NCBI RefSeq assembly: GCF_003815655.1
Contig: NZ_CP033917.1
Coordinates: forward strand, 496,001-560,000
From: Chryseobacterium sp. G0201
GTDB taxonomy: Bacteria; Bacteroidota; Bacteroidia; Flavobacteriales; Weeksellaceae
Direction of reading: 5' to 3'
Length of the DNA: 64,000 nt
Shown here piece by piece: positions 1-8,511 of this stretch. A program made the position numbers and the translations under genes. The notes beneath the pieces were generated by a model. The model searched no databases and was not told the origin of the DNA. It saw only the letters and a list, made by a program, of their open reading frames with translations. The number at the start of each line of letters is the position of its first letter. The stretch's first letter is position 1.

Positions 1-1822
1 CAACGTTTGCAGGTTTATCTTCATGATTCCACATGTTGATCAATCGGAAAGCACTCCAAATTTTCGTCATGAAATTTCTTCCCTGAAGCATTAGATCTTC
101 ATCAAAAAGAAGATCATTTCCTGCCGCTGAACTTAATAAAATACCAACACGAACGCCATCAGCACCATATTTATCCATCAATTCTAATGGATCTGGTGAA
201 TTTCCTAAAGATTTTGACATCTTTCTTCTCTGCTTATCTCTTACAATACCCGTAAAATAAACATTTTTGAACGGAACTTCTTTTCTGTATTCCAATCCTG
301 CCATGATCATTCTTGCAACCCAGAAGAAAATAATATCCGGACCAGTTACCAAGTCAGAAGTTGGATAATAATAATTGATATCCTTATTTTCAGGATCATT
401 CAAACCATCGAAAACAGACATTGGCCACAACCAAGATGAGAACCATGTATCAAGAGCGTCTTCGTCTTGTTTTAAGTTGCTGGTTGTTAGTTGTTGGTTG
501 CTAGTTTTTTGCTTCGCAAGTTCTAAAGCTTCTTCGATGTTTTCTGCAACTACGAAGTCGTTTTCTCCATCACCGTAATAGAATGCAGGAATTTGTTGTC
601 CCCACCAAAGCTGACGGGAAATATTCCAGTCGCGGATGTTTTCCATCCAGTGTTTGTAGGTATTTTTAAACTTTTCAGGATAAAATTTAACCTCATCATC
701 CATTACTACATCCAAAGCCGGTTTAGCAATATCAGACATTTTTAAAAACCATTGAACAGAAACCTTAGGCTCAATAACTGCGCCTGTTCTTTCTGAAGTT
801 CCCACTTTATTTACGTAGTCTTCTGCCTTCAACAAAAGATCTTTTTCTTCTAATTCTTTTGCGATCTGCTTTCTTACGTCAAATCTGTTTTTTCCTGCGT
901 AATGTAAACCGTGATCATTTAAGTTTCCGTCATCATCCAAAGAATCAATCATTTGAAGATTGTGCTTTTGTCCGATCTCGTAGTCATTGATGTCATGAGC
1001 CGGAGTAATTTTCAAAGCACCTGTTCCGAATTCAATATCAACATAATCGTCTTCAATAATTGGAACGACTCTGTTTACGATCGGTACAATTACATTTTTA
1101 CCTTTTAAATGAGCATATCTCTCATCATTAGGGTTGATACAAACAGCAGTATCTCCGAAAATCGTTTCAGGACGCGTTGTAGCAACCGAAAGGAATTCTT
1201 CAGTTCCTTCGATTTTATATTTTAGGAAATATAATTTTCCGTTTTGTTCTTTAAAAATAACTTCTTCGTCAGAAATATTGGTTTTCGCTTCCGGATCCCA
1301 GTTTACCATTCTGTATCCTCTATAAATAAGTCCTTTATTATATAGATCAACAAAACTTTTAATTACCTGCTGAGAAAGAGACTCTTCCATTGTGAAGCGG
1401 GTTCTGTCCCAATCGCATGAACAACCTAGTTTTTTTAACTGCTCAAGGATTGTTCCTCCGTATTTATCTGTCCATTCCCAAGCGTGTTTTAAAAATTCTT
1501 CGCGGGTAATGTCTGATTTATTAATTCCTTCTGATTTCAGTTTGGCAACAACCTTAGCTTCTGTAGCAATTGAGGCGTGGTCTGTTCCCGGAACCCAGCA
1601 AGCATTAAAGCCCTGCATCCTTGCACGACGGACCAGAACATCCTGAATGGTATTATTCAACATATGACCCATATGTAAGATCCCCGTAACGTTTGGTGGA
1701 GGAATTACAATAGTATATGGTGGTTTTTCATTGGGCTCTGAGTGGAAATATTTGTTTTCCAACCAGTAGTTGTACCATTTTTGTTCTGTTTCCTGTGGAT
1801 TATATTTTTCTGAAATCTGCAT
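1..1822 (-). CDS. valS: Valine--tRNA ligase, C-terminus cut by window edge
   Basis: This is a class I aminoacyl-tRNA synthetase that charges tRNA-Val in the cytoplasm. About 607 residues of the N-terminal part are present. The HIGH-type motif reads HMGH at residues 50-53, after PPPNVTG. The KMSKS motif is at about residue 533, followed by LGNSPDP. The editing domain lies between them. The start is the ATG at 1822, giving [16 protein letters not shown], normal for this family. Just before the LDTWFSS segment, about residues 437-449, the protein reads [13 protein letters not shown], which is the translation of a TTGCTGGTTGTTAGTTG-type simple repeat (475-510) resembling the intergenic repeats of this genome. 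The tRNA-binding C-terminus lies outside the window. Confidence 0.97.
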   Translation of the reverse strand, partial: MQISEKYNPQETEQKWYNYWLENKYFHSEPNEKPPYTIVIPPPNVTGILHMGHMLNNTIQDVLVRRARMQGFNACWVPGTDHASIATEAKVVAKLKSEGINKSDITREEFLKHAWEWTDKYGGTILEQLKKLGCSCDWDRTRFTMEESLSQQVIKSFVDLYNKGLIYRGYRMVNWDPEAKTNISDEEVIFKEQNGKLYFLKYKIEGTEEFLSVATTRPETIFGDTAVCINPNDERYAHLKGKNVIVPIVNRVVPIIEDDYVDIEFGTGALKITPAHDINDYEIGQKHNLQMIDSLDDDGNLNDHGLHYAGKNRFDVRKQIAKELEEKDLLLKAEDYVNKVGTSERTGAVIEPKVSVQWFLKMSDIAKPALDVVMDDEVKFYPEKFKNTYKHWMENIRDWNISRQLWWGQQIPAFYYGDGENDFVVAENIEEALELAKQKTSNQQLTTSNLKQDEDALDTWFSSWLWPMSVFDGLNDPENKDINYYYPTSDLVTGPDIIFFWVARMIMAGLEYRKEVPFKNVYFTGIVRDKQRRKMSKSLGNSPDPLELMDKYGADGVRVGILLSSAAGNDLLFDEDLMLQGRNFMTKIWSAFRLINMWNHEDKPANV

Positions 1823-1900
1823 AAATTCTATTTCTTTGGCTTACAATTTGCAAAAATAGTCTAAAGAAAAAAAATTTTGAGTATGAATTAAAATAATTTT

Positions 1901-1908
1901 TAACTTTG
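1901..1908 (+). promoter_or_regulatory. -7 promoter box of the DUF1573 gene
   Basis: TAACTTTG matches the Bacteroidota consensus TAnnTTTG exactly. A TTTTG element ends 21 bases upstream at 1879. The box lies about 42 bases before the ATG at 1951, so it also argues against the longer reading that begins at 1906 inside the expected leader. Confidence 0.6.
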
Positions 1909-1950
1909 TTTCTCAAAATTTATCTAACAAACATATTAACATTCAAGAAT

Positions 1951-2421
1951 ATGAAAAAATTAATTGCAGGAATTGCACTATTTGGAACATTTGCTCTTGC
2001 ATCTGCACAGACTATCACTTTTGATAAAACTACTTTTGACTACGGTACTGTAAAGCCTAGTTCTGACGGTATTAGATTCTTTACTGTAACGAACACTGGT
2101 GATAAGCCTCTTGTTCTTTCTAATGTAAAAGCTTCTTGCGGATGTACAACTCCTGAGTTCAGCACTGATCCTATTATGCCAGGAAAATCTGCTAAAATCA
2201 AAGTTGGATACAACACAGCGATCAACGGAGGATTCAACAAAATGATTGAAGTTTTCTCTAACGACCCTGCAAATAGCAGAAGTGTAATCTACATCAAAGG
2301 AACAGTTGATGCTAATGCACCTGATGTTGTAGTAACTCCGGCTAAAATGGAAACTCCAGCTGATGCTAAGGCTGCTAAGAAAGCTGCTAAAGCTGCAAAA
2401 AAAGTAGCTGCTGCGAAGTAA
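1951..2421 (+). CDS. DUF1573 secreted protein with Ala/Lys tail
   Basis: The 156-residue protein starts with a clear signal peptide (MKKLIAGIALFGTFALASA, then Q), so it is exported. The body, about residues 22-110, is a single DUF1573 immunoglobulin-like domain with the family's FDYGTV opening and an ASCGCTTPE cysteine motif. The function of the family is not established. The last 30 residues are almost only Ala and Lys (KAAKKAAKAAKKVAAAK), a basic tail that is not part of the domain. The start at 1951 is chosen over an in-frame ATG at 1906 because it begins the signal peptide and lies downstream of the promoter box. The gene stands alone and ends at a strong terminator. Confidence 0.9.
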   Translation: MKKLIAGIALFGTFALASAQTITFDKTTFDYGTVKPSSDGIRFFTVTNTGDKPLVLSNVKASCGCTTPEFSTDPIMPGKSAKIKVGYNTAINGGFNKMIEVFSNDPANSRSVIYIKGTVDANAPDVVVTPAKMETPADAKAAKKAAKAAKKVAAAK

Positions 2422-2442
2422 GCTCTACTCAAAAAAATAAGA

Positions 2443-2469
2443 AACCGTCTCCATGGAGGCGGTTTTTTT
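2443..2469 (+). terminator. Intrinsic terminator of the DUF1573 gene
   Basis: An AACCG/CGGTT pair surrounds the perfect palindrome CTCCATGGAG and is followed by seven T. It starts 21 bases after the stop codon. Confidence 0.85.
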
Positions 2470-2574
2470 GTTATATTTAATTAAGCTTAGTTGATGGTTG
2501 ATTGTTTTGAGTTGATAGATTACGACTCAAGCGGAATTTAGATGTAATTTAATCTTTTAATAACTATAAAAAAT

Positions 2575-3444
2575 ATGGACACCAATTTCTCAGACGACTT
2601 CCTGGTAAAAGGAAAATTTTCAATAAAAAAAACTTCAACAGAATATAAAGGAAAACTGACTAAAGAAGAGGGAGTACAATTATTAATTGAGGAAAAAGAA
2701 AAGCTTCGTGAGCTTCAGGAAAAATTATATGCAGACGGAAGCAAGTCTCTTTTGGTAGTACTTCAGGCAATGGATGCAGCCGGAAAAGACAGCTTAATTG
2801 AACATGTTTTCGGGGGAGTGAATCCTCAAGGTTGTAATGTGACAAGCTTTAAAACACCAAGTTCAAAAGAATATTCACATGATTTTTTGTGGAGACATTA
2901 TTTGGCTCTTCCTCAAAAAGGGATGATCGGGATCTTTAACCGTTCGCATTATGAAAGTGTTTTAGTTTGTAAAGTTCATCCTGAATATAATTTAAGCGAA
3001 AAAACATGGGATTCTGTGAAAGATTTTGATGATAAATTCTGGGCAAACAGGTATGAAAGCATCAGAAATTTCGAGAAACATCTTGCTCAAAACGGAACAA
3101 CCATCGTTAAAATATTTTTAAATGTTTCTAAAGACGAACAAAAGAAAAGACTTATAGACAGAATCGACGAGCAGGAAAAAAACTGGAAATTCTCAGGAGC
3201 CGACCTTCCGGAAAGAGCGTTATTTGATAAATACATGGAAAATTATGAAACGGCTATCAACGAAACCAATAAAGATCTAGCGCCTTGGTATGTGCTTCCC
3301 GCAGATAATAAATGGTTTGCAAGAGTAGCTGCGATACAGATCATTATCGATACTTTAGAAAAAATGGATTTGAAATTTCCTCAGCTTTCAAAGGAAGACA
3401 AAGCAGGTTTGCAAGAAGCGAAAAAGCAATTGGAGAGTGAATAA
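2575..3444 (+). CDS. Polyphosphate kinase 2 family protein
   Basis: The 289-residue cytoplasmic protein belongs to the PPK2 family, which moves phosphate between polyphosphate and nucleotides (NMP or NDP). The P-loop is AMDAAGKDS at residues 65-73. The Walker B-like segment GMIGIFNRSHYE at 116-127 and a basic lid region (KKRLIDRIDEQEKNWKFS) follow. Length and motif order fit a one-domain PPK2. Whether it prefers AMP, ADP or GDP cannot be read from the sequence. It appears to be a single-gene unit between a terminator and rnpB on the other strand. Confidence 0.92.
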   Translation: MDTNFSDDFLVKGKFSIKKTSTEYKGKLTKEEGVQLLIEEKEKLRELQEKLYADGSKSLLVVLQAMDAAGKDSLIEHVFGGVNPQGCNVTSFKTPSSKEYSHDFLWRHYLALPQKGMIGIFNRSHYESVLVCKVHPEYNLSEKTWDSVKDFDDKFWANRYESIRNFEKHLAQNGTTIVKIFLNVSKDEQKKRLIDRIDEQEKNWKFSGADLPERALFDKYMENYETAINETNKDLAPWYVLPADNKWFARVAAIQIIIDTLEKMDLKFPQLSKEDKAGLQEAKKQLESE

Positions 3445-3539
3445 ATTTTGATGGAAGATGGGAGCTTGAAGATGGATGTTTTTAACGCAATAATTTTAAA
3501 CCTCCATATTCGAGCCCCTAACTTTCGTCTTTAAAAAAA

Positions 3540-3866
3540 TCACGAGAAAATCTATAAGCCGGATTTTGTACTTCCGAAGAAGTGCCTGTTATTTATCTAC
3601 GTCGTACATTACTGCAAAACTTGAGCTGATTACCCCTCGGCTTTCAGAGCGAGCCGCTCCTATTTCCATTACTGAAAAGAACCGATATACTTACCATTGC
3701 ACCGCAAAGAGTTTACCTGGTTTCACTACAGCCGAACTGTACATACTTTCTGTTGCACTTGTCCTACCCTCACGGGTGACGGATGTTATCCGCTTTGCTG
3801 CTCTATGGTGTCCGGACTTTCCTACCCTTACCGAAATAAGAATCAACAAGCCGACTTTCTCGTGGC
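3540..3866 (-). ncRNA. rnpB: RNase P RNA (bacterial type A)
   Basis: On the minus strand the conserved RNase P RNA segments appear in order: GGAAAGTCCGGACACC, AGGGTAGGACAAGTGCAACAG, GGTAAACTC, GGTGCAATGGTAAG and AATCCGGCTTATAG. The ends form helix P1: CACGAGAAA at 3864-3856 pairs perfectly with TTTCTCGTG at 3549-3541. Those ends give a length near 325 nt, within the usual range. It is the catalytic RNA that matures tRNA 5' ends. Short open frames across it are chance frames. A -7 box ends 5 bases before the P1 helix. Confidence 0.97.
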
Positions 3867-3868
3867 TG

Positions 3869-3876
3869 CAAAGATA
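3869..3876 (-). promoter_or_regulatory. -7 promoter box of rnpB
   Basis: TATCTTTG on the minus strand matches TAnnTTTG exactly. Its last G (3869) is 5 bases before the first base of the P1 helix (3864). This gives an in-window estimate of the distance from box to transcription start. Confidence 0.75.
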
Positions 3877-3881
3877 CAAAT

Positions 3882-3972
3882 TAGTTATGAGTTGAAAGTT
3901 ATAAGTTATGAGTCTTACAAATCTTCACTAAAAACTTATAACTCATAATTTATACTTTATAACCTTCAACAA
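3882..3972. repeat. Imperfect inverted repeat of ATAAGTTATGAG type
   Basis: The interval between rnpB and the sigma-factor gene is made of ATAAGTTATGAG-type units, with TTATAAGTTATGAG on the left and ACTTATAACTCATAA on the right. A related segment (CATAATTCATACTTTATAAC) recurs at 42550-42570, and AATTCAT units recur at 15827-15882. Confidence 0.6.
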
Positions 3973-4015
3973 TTCCTACATTATTATTATCTTCGTGAAT
4001 TATTACACATCCATT

Positions 4016-4507
4016 TTGATATCCAGAGAAAAAGAATTTGCGCAATTGATAAAAGATAATCAGGGCTTGATTATCAAGGTTTCGCGTCTTTATACGAACT
4101 CTCTGGAAGATGAGGAGGATCTTTTCCAGGAGATTGTTTTACAGCTTTGGAGAAGCTATGATTCTTTTAAAGGAAATTCTAAAATTTCTACCTGGATGTA
4201 TCGTGTAGCCCTGAATACAGCTATTACCCTTTTCAGAAAAAAAAGCAAAAGTCTGCCTACTAATGAATTAGACATCAATCACAGAGATTTTATCGAAGAT
4301 GATGATGATAAACATCAACAGGTATCACTTTTGTATACAGTAATAAAGACGCTTCCCAATGTGGAAAGAGCGATTGTTACTATGTATCTGGATGATTTGC
4401 CTTACAAGGATATTGCAGAAAACCTCGGGATTACCGAAGTAAATGCGCGTGTGAAAATGAACAGATTAAAGAAAACCCTTAAAGAACAGATGGAAAAATA
4501 TGCCTGA
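4016..4507 (+). CDS. ECF-type RNA polymerase sigma-70 factor
   Basis: This is a small sigma factor. Region 2 (DEEDLFQEIVLQLW, then STWMYRVALNTAI) binds core RNA polymerase and the -10 region. Region 4 (LPNVERAIVTMYLDDLPYKDIAENLG) is the -35-binding helix-turn-helix. A GTG at 3995 would add seven residues, but it overlaps a candidate -7 box (TATCTTCG, 3988-3995), so the in-frame TTG at 4016 (reading ISREKEFAQ) is preferred; there is no ATG near the start. The gene overlaps the next one by 8 bases, which suggests translational coupling to a membrane partner. Confidence 0.88.
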   Translation: MISREKEFAQLIKDNQGLIIKVSRLYTNSLEDEEDLFQEIVLQLWRSYDSFKGNSKISTWMYRVALNTAITLFRKKSKSLPTNELDINHRDFIEDDDDKHQQVSLLYTVIKTLPNVERAIVTMYLDDLPYKDIAENLGITEVNARVKMNRLKKTLKEQMEKYA

Positions 4508-5174
4508 ATTTGATTTAGACAGCTTTAAGAAAACATGGCAGGAACAACCTGTTCAGCAGAAATACGACAATAACGAGATCCTTAAGATGTTGAACAGAAA
4601 ATCACGTAATTATGTGAAGTATATTTTCTGGATCAGTGTTTTCGAATTTTTACTTTTTTCTGTGATGGGATTATTTTACTTCTTTCAGGGAGAAGAAACT
4701 AATGGTTTTTTAAATGTTTTAGAAAAATTAGGGGCAAAAAAAACACCTGAAGTAGAAAATAATTTTGATAATATTTATTTAGGCTTAAAAATATTAAGCT
4801 TATTAGTTACAGCTTATTTCGTTTATAAATTTTATCAGAATTACCGTAAGATAAAGATCGAAGAAAACCTGAAAGGTCTCATTACCAGAATTATTAAATT
4901 TAAAAAAACCGTTAATGCATTTATTCTGATAAGCATTCTTTTATTGGTTGCATTCACTTCAATTTTCACCGTTTTTGTATTTTATGCTTTAAATTCTCAA
5001 AATATTGAGCCTGCTAATTCGGCTGTTACTATTTTCGTCATTGGAATTACCTTGAGTACCGGACTTTGCGTACTGCTGATCTGGCTATACTACAGATTGG
5101 TTTACGGAATCATCATGAGGAAGCTCGATAAAAATTTAAAACAATTAAAAGATATTGATTCTGAGCAAGATTAA
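4500..5174 (+). CDS. Four-helix membrane protein, possible anti-sigma partner
   Basis: The 224-residue protein has a charged cytoplasmic N-terminus of about 38 residues (FKKTWQEQP motif) and then four hydrophobic segments near residues 39-62, 92-112, 137-160 and 172-196. It ends in a charged tail. The gene overlaps the ECF sigma gene by 8 bases and is followed by a terminator, so the two form an operon. A membrane protein encoded directly after an ECF sigma factor is often its anti-sigma factor. No ZAS or FecR motif is visible here, so that role is inference from position only. Confidence 0.75.
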   Translation: MPEFDLDSFKKTWQEQPVQQKYDNNEILKMLNRKSRNYVKYIFWISVFEFLLFSVMGLFYFFQGEETNGFLNVLEKLGAKKTPEVENNFDNIYLGLKILSLLVTAYFVYKFYQNYRKIKIEENLKGLITRIIKFKKTVNAFILISILLLVAFTSIFTVFVFYALNSQNIEPANSAVTIFVIGITLSTGLCVLLIWLYYRLVYGIIMRKLDKNLKQLKDIDSEQD

Positions 5175-5200
5175 TATTTTTTACACTTATAAATAAAAAA

Positions 5201-5226
5201 AGCATTTCAATTTGAAATGCTTTTTT
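5201..5226. terminator. Terminator after the sigma-factor operon
   Basis: AGCATTTCAA/TTTGAAATGC is a 10-base-arm hairpin with A-tracts before it and T-tracts after it, so it can act in both directions. Confidence 0.85.
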
Positions 5227-5253
5227 GTTTAATACAAACTTTAGTTATTTAAA

Positions 5254-5283
5254 CAAAAAAATGCTCAGAAAAATCTGAGCATT
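5254..5283 (-). terminator. Terminator of rpoN
   Basis: ATGCTCAGA and TCTGAGCAT form a 9-base stem around AAAA. On the minus strand it is followed by a run of T (5260-5254). It starts 20 bases after the rpoN stop codon. Confidence 0.85.
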
Positions 5284-5302
5284 TTATATATTCTATAGAA
5301 TT

Positions 5303-6766
5303 TTATAATTCTTTTCTTAATCTGGCAACAGGAATATTCAGCTGTTCTCTGTATTTTGCAATGGTTCTTCTTGCAATATTATAGCCTTGTTCTTTTAAGA
5401 TAACAACTAAAGCATCATCGGTAAGAGGTTTTCTTTTATTCTCTTTGCTGATCACCTCCTGAAGATGATTTTTAATCTCTTTTGTTGAAACTTCTTCTCC
5501 ATCATCATTCGTTAAACTATCCGAGAATAGATCTTTAAGATACAGAATACCGTTGGAAGTATCTGCATATTTGCTTTTTACCACTCTTGAAATGGTAGAA
5601 ATATCAAAACCTGTAATATCGGCAATATCCTTTAGAATCATTGGTCTCAAAGACTTTTCGTCTCCGGTAATGAAATAATCTTTCTGGAATTTAACGATAG
5701 CCGTAATAGTCTGTAATAAGGTATTCTGACGTTGATTGATCGCATCAATATACCATTTTGCAGCATCTAGCTTTTGTTTGATAAATAAAGCTGCCTGCTT
5801 ATGCTCAGAAGAGTTTTTATCGTGAGAATACGTTGTTAAAATATCTTTATATTCTTCAGAAACTCTTAAAGTTGGAGCATTTTTACTGTTCAACATTGGG
5901 ATAACCATTCCATCCTTCACCTGAATGACAAAATCTGGAATAATTTCCTGATTGATCGTAATCGTCTGAGTATCAAAATTCCCTCCTACTTTTGGAGATA
6001 ACTTGGAAATCTCTTCCAATGCATCCTTTAAATCCTCTTCATCAATATCATATTTCTGAATGATTTTGTTGTAGTGTTTATTCGTCAAGGCATCGAACTG
6101 ATGTCTCAAAATATTGGCTGCCAAAGAAACCGCTTTATCAGAGCTTACTTTTTTCTCGATCTGCAACAATAAACATTCCTGCAAACCTCTTGCCCCAACA
6201 CCAGGCGGATCTAATTTCTGAACGTAGTTTTCAAGAACATCATCCACTTTCTCTTTGGTTGTATAAATACCCTGAGAAAAGGCAAGATCGTCCACAATTG
6301 CTTTGATCTCTCGTCTTAAATATCCGTCTGTATCTAGGTTTCCGATAATATATTCGGCAATTTTTACGTCTTCTTCATTAATATTGGCAAGATGAATCTG
6401 CTCCAATAAATAATCATATAAAGACTGGCCTTCCGTTAAAAGGCTTTCGTTATCAAATTCTTCATCATCTGCAGAATAGTTGCTTGAAGCTGTTTTATAA
6501 GTAGGCTCATCATCGTAAAGATAATCGTTAACATCAAAATCAGTTTCAATGCTTTCCGTACCCTCATTTTCATAAGCGTCCTCCAAAGAAGCATAATCAT
6601 CTTCCTTAGATTCTTCTTTAGCGATTTCCAACGCTGGATTTTCCTCTAACTCTCTCTCCAATTCCTCTTCAAACTCCAATGTATGAAGCTGAATAAGCTT
6701 CATCAACTGAATCTGCTGAGGCGCTAACTTCTGTCCTAATTTGAGTTGTAAGTGTTGTCTAAGCAT
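5303..6766 (-). CDS. rpoN: RNA polymerase sigma-54 factor
   Basis: The 487-residue protein is the alternative sigma factor that needs AAA+ enhancer-binding activators to open promoters. The Gln/Leu-rich region I is at the N-terminus (MLRQHLQLKLGQKLAPQQIQ). An acidic region II spans about 50-120. The core-binding and DNA-binding regions follow, and the RpoN box ARRTIAKYRE is near the C-terminus, about residues 464-473. Length matches the family. It is transcribed alone toward its own terminator. No sigma-54 activator is encoded in the window. Confidence 0.96.
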   Translation of the reverse strand: MLRQHLQLKLGQKLAPQQIQLMKLIQLHTLEFEEELERELEENPALEIAKEESKEDDYASLEDAYENEGTESIETDFDVNDYLYDDEPTYKTASSNYSADDEEFDNESLLTEGQSLYDYLLEQIHLANINEEDVKIAEYIIGNLDTDGYLRREIKAIVDDLAFSQGIYTTKEKVDDVLENYVQKLDPPGVGARGLQECLLLQIEKKVSSDKAVSLAANILRHQFDALTNKHYNKIIQKYDIDEEDLKDALEEISKLSPKVGGNFDTQTITINQEIIPDFVIQVKDGMVIPMLNSKNAPTLRVSEEYKDILTTYSHDKNSSEHKQAALFIKQKLDAAKWYIDAINQRQNTLLQTITAIVKFQKDYFITGDEKSLRPMILKDIADITGFDISTISRVVKSKYADTSNGILYLKDLFSDSLTNDDGEEVSTKEIKNHLQEVISKENKRKPLTDDALVVILKEQGYNIARRTIAKYREQLNIPVARLRKEL

Positions 6767-6885
6767 ATTAGTATTTGTGTTTTAACATAACATATTCTAC
6801 GAATTTAAATAAATTTATTCGACAAAAAAAGCATTTAGCACGATTTTTGCATTACATGTGGTACCTAATAAGCTATTTAAAAATA

Positions 6886-6920
6886 AAAAAAGCCTTAAAT
6901 TTTACTTTAAGGCTTTTTTA
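6886..6920 (-). terminator. Terminator of asnS
   Basis: AGCCTTAAA/TTTAAGGCT hairpin (6891-6914) with T-runs on both strands, 12 bases after the asnS stop codon. It could also stop transcripts coming from the other side. Confidence 0.8.
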
Positions 6921-6925
6921 TTTAT

Positions 6926-8374
6926 CTAAAATTCAGCATTTTTCGGTGTTCTCGGGAAAGGAATCACATCTCTGATGTTGGTCATCCCTGTTACGAAAAG
7001 AACCAGTCTTTCCAATCCTAATCCAAACCCTGCATGCGGAACAGAACCGAATTTTCTGGTATCTAAATACCACCAAAGTTCGTGCTCATCTACATGCATT
7101 TCTGCCATTTTTTGTTTTAATACATCTAATCTCGCTTCTCTTTCTGAACCTCCGATAATTTCTCCGATTCCCGGGAAAAGAACGTCCATTGCAGCAACGG
7201 TTTTGTTATCATCATTCAGCTTCATGTAGAATGCTTTGATATCTTTTGGATAATCAAATAAAACTACAGGGCACTCGAAGTGTTTTTCAACTAAAAATCT
7301 TTCGTGCTCAGATTGAAGATCAGTTCCCCAATTTTCAACCGGATACTGGAACTTCCCTTTCTTATTTTCTTTTGAGTTCATTAAGATCTCAATAGCTTCT
7401 GTATAACTTACACGTTTGAAACGCTTAGCAATAACATTTTCTAATTTTTCAATAAGACCTTCTTTTGCTCTGTCTTTTTCCGGTTTTGATTTCTGTTCTT
7501 CGGCAAAACGCTTGTCTAGGAAGTCAAGATCATCTTTACAGTTATCTAAAACATATTGAATAACATATTTCAAGAAATCTTCTGCTAAGTCGATGTTATC
7601 TTCAAGGTTGTTGAAGGCAACTTCCGGCTCAACCATCCAGAATTCTGCAAGGTGACGCGTTGTGTTTGAGTTTTCAGCACGGAAAGTAGGTCCGAAAGTA
7701 TAAATTCTTCCCAATCCCATTGCTGCAGTTTCTCCTTCAAGTTGACCAGAAACCGTTAAATTTGTTTTTTTACCAAAGAAATCCTGAGCGAAATCAATAT
7801 CTCCCTGTTCGTCTCTTGGAATATTATTAAGATCAAAGTTGGTTACCCCAAACATTTCTCCAGCTCCTTCTGCATCAGCTCCTGTGATTACAGGTGTATT
7901 GATATAAAAGAATTGGTTTTTGTTAAAGAAAGAATGCACCGCAAAACTCACTGCGTGACGTACTCTGAAAACAGCACCAAATAAATTAGTTCTGAATCTC
8001 AAATGCGCCTGATCTCTCAATGTTTCTAATGAGTGTTTTTTAGGCTGAAGAATGGTTTTGTCTCTTTCTTCTGTGAAGTTATCCCCTAAAATGATAATCT
8101 TTTTAGCTACAATTTCCACCGCTTGCCCTGCTCCTTGGCTCTCTACAACTTCACCAACAATTTTTAAAGAAGATGCCGTACTGATTTTACTGATAATTTC
8201 TTCGTCAAAATTTTCGAAATCAACAACTATCTGCAAATTATTAATCGTAGAACCATCATTAAGTGCAATAAAGCGATTCGCACGGAAAGTTCTTACCCAA
8301 CCGTAAACTGTAATGTCATGATGTAATACCTTTTTGTAATCCTGTAGGATTTCTTTAATTGTTTGCTTTTTCAT
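6926..8374 (-). CDS. asnS: Asparagine--tRNA ligase
   Basis: This 482-residue class II synthetase charges tRNA-Asn. An N-terminal OB-fold anticodon-binding domain covers about residues 15-110 ([19 protein letters not shown]). Class II motif 2 is [25 protein letters not shown] near the middle. Motif 3 is [15 protein letters not shown] near the C-terminus, ending [16 protein letters not shown], which is typical for AsnRS. A clear -7 box lies 39 bases upstream. Having AsnRS suggests tRNA-Asn is charged directly. Confidence 0.97.
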   Translation of the reverse strand: MKKQTIKEILQDYKKVLHHDITVYGWVRTFRANRFIALNDGSTINNLQIVVDFENFDEEIISKISTASSLKIVGEVVESQGAGQAVEIVAKKIIILGDNFTEERDKTILQPKKHSLETLRDQAHLRFRTNLFGAVFRVRHAVSFAVHSFFNKNQFFYINTPVITGADAEGAGEMFGVTNFDLNNIPRDEQGDIDFAQDFFGKKTNLTVSGQLEGETAAMGLGRIYTFGPTFRAENSNTTRHLAEFWMVEPEVAFNNLEDNIDLAEDFLKYVIQYVLDNCKDDLDFLDKRFAEEQKSKPEKDRAKEGLIEKLENVIAKRFKRVSYTEAIEILMNSKENKKGKFQYPVENWGTDLQSEHERFLVEKHFECPVVLFDYPKDIKAFYMKLNDDNKTVAAMDVLFPGIGEIIGGSEREARLDVLKQKMAEMHVDEHELWWYLDTRKFGSVPHAGFGLGLERLVLFVTGMTNIRDVIPFPRTPKNAEF

Positions 8375-8412
8375 TTGTTGACTATAAATTTTTATATAAA
8401 AATTAACGTCCG

Positions 8413-8420
8413 CAAAGTTA
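8413..8420 (-). promoter_or_regulatory. -7 promoter box of asnS
   Basis: TAACTTTG on the minus strand matches TAnnTTTG. It directly abuts the terminator hairpin of the upstream gene, so the intergenic space is used very tightly. Confidence 0.6.
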
Positions 8421-8453
8421 CAAAAAAACAGCGCAACTTGAATATTACGCTGT
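8421..8453 (-). terminator. Terminator of the phosphatidyltransferase gene
   Basis: ACAGCG/CGCTGT stem with a 14-base loop and a T-run on the minus strand (8428-8422). The stem is short, so confidence is moderate. Confidence 0.55.
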
Positions 8454-8511
8454 CTTTTTAAAAAAAATCATTTATCAATTATTTAACTAAAAACTATGCT
8501 TTGAATATTAT

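Noticed and set aside
3566..3948. Open frames on both strands between the PPK2 and sigma-factor genes
   Set aside because: They lie across RNase P RNA, which accounts for the conserved sequence; the peptides resemble no protein.
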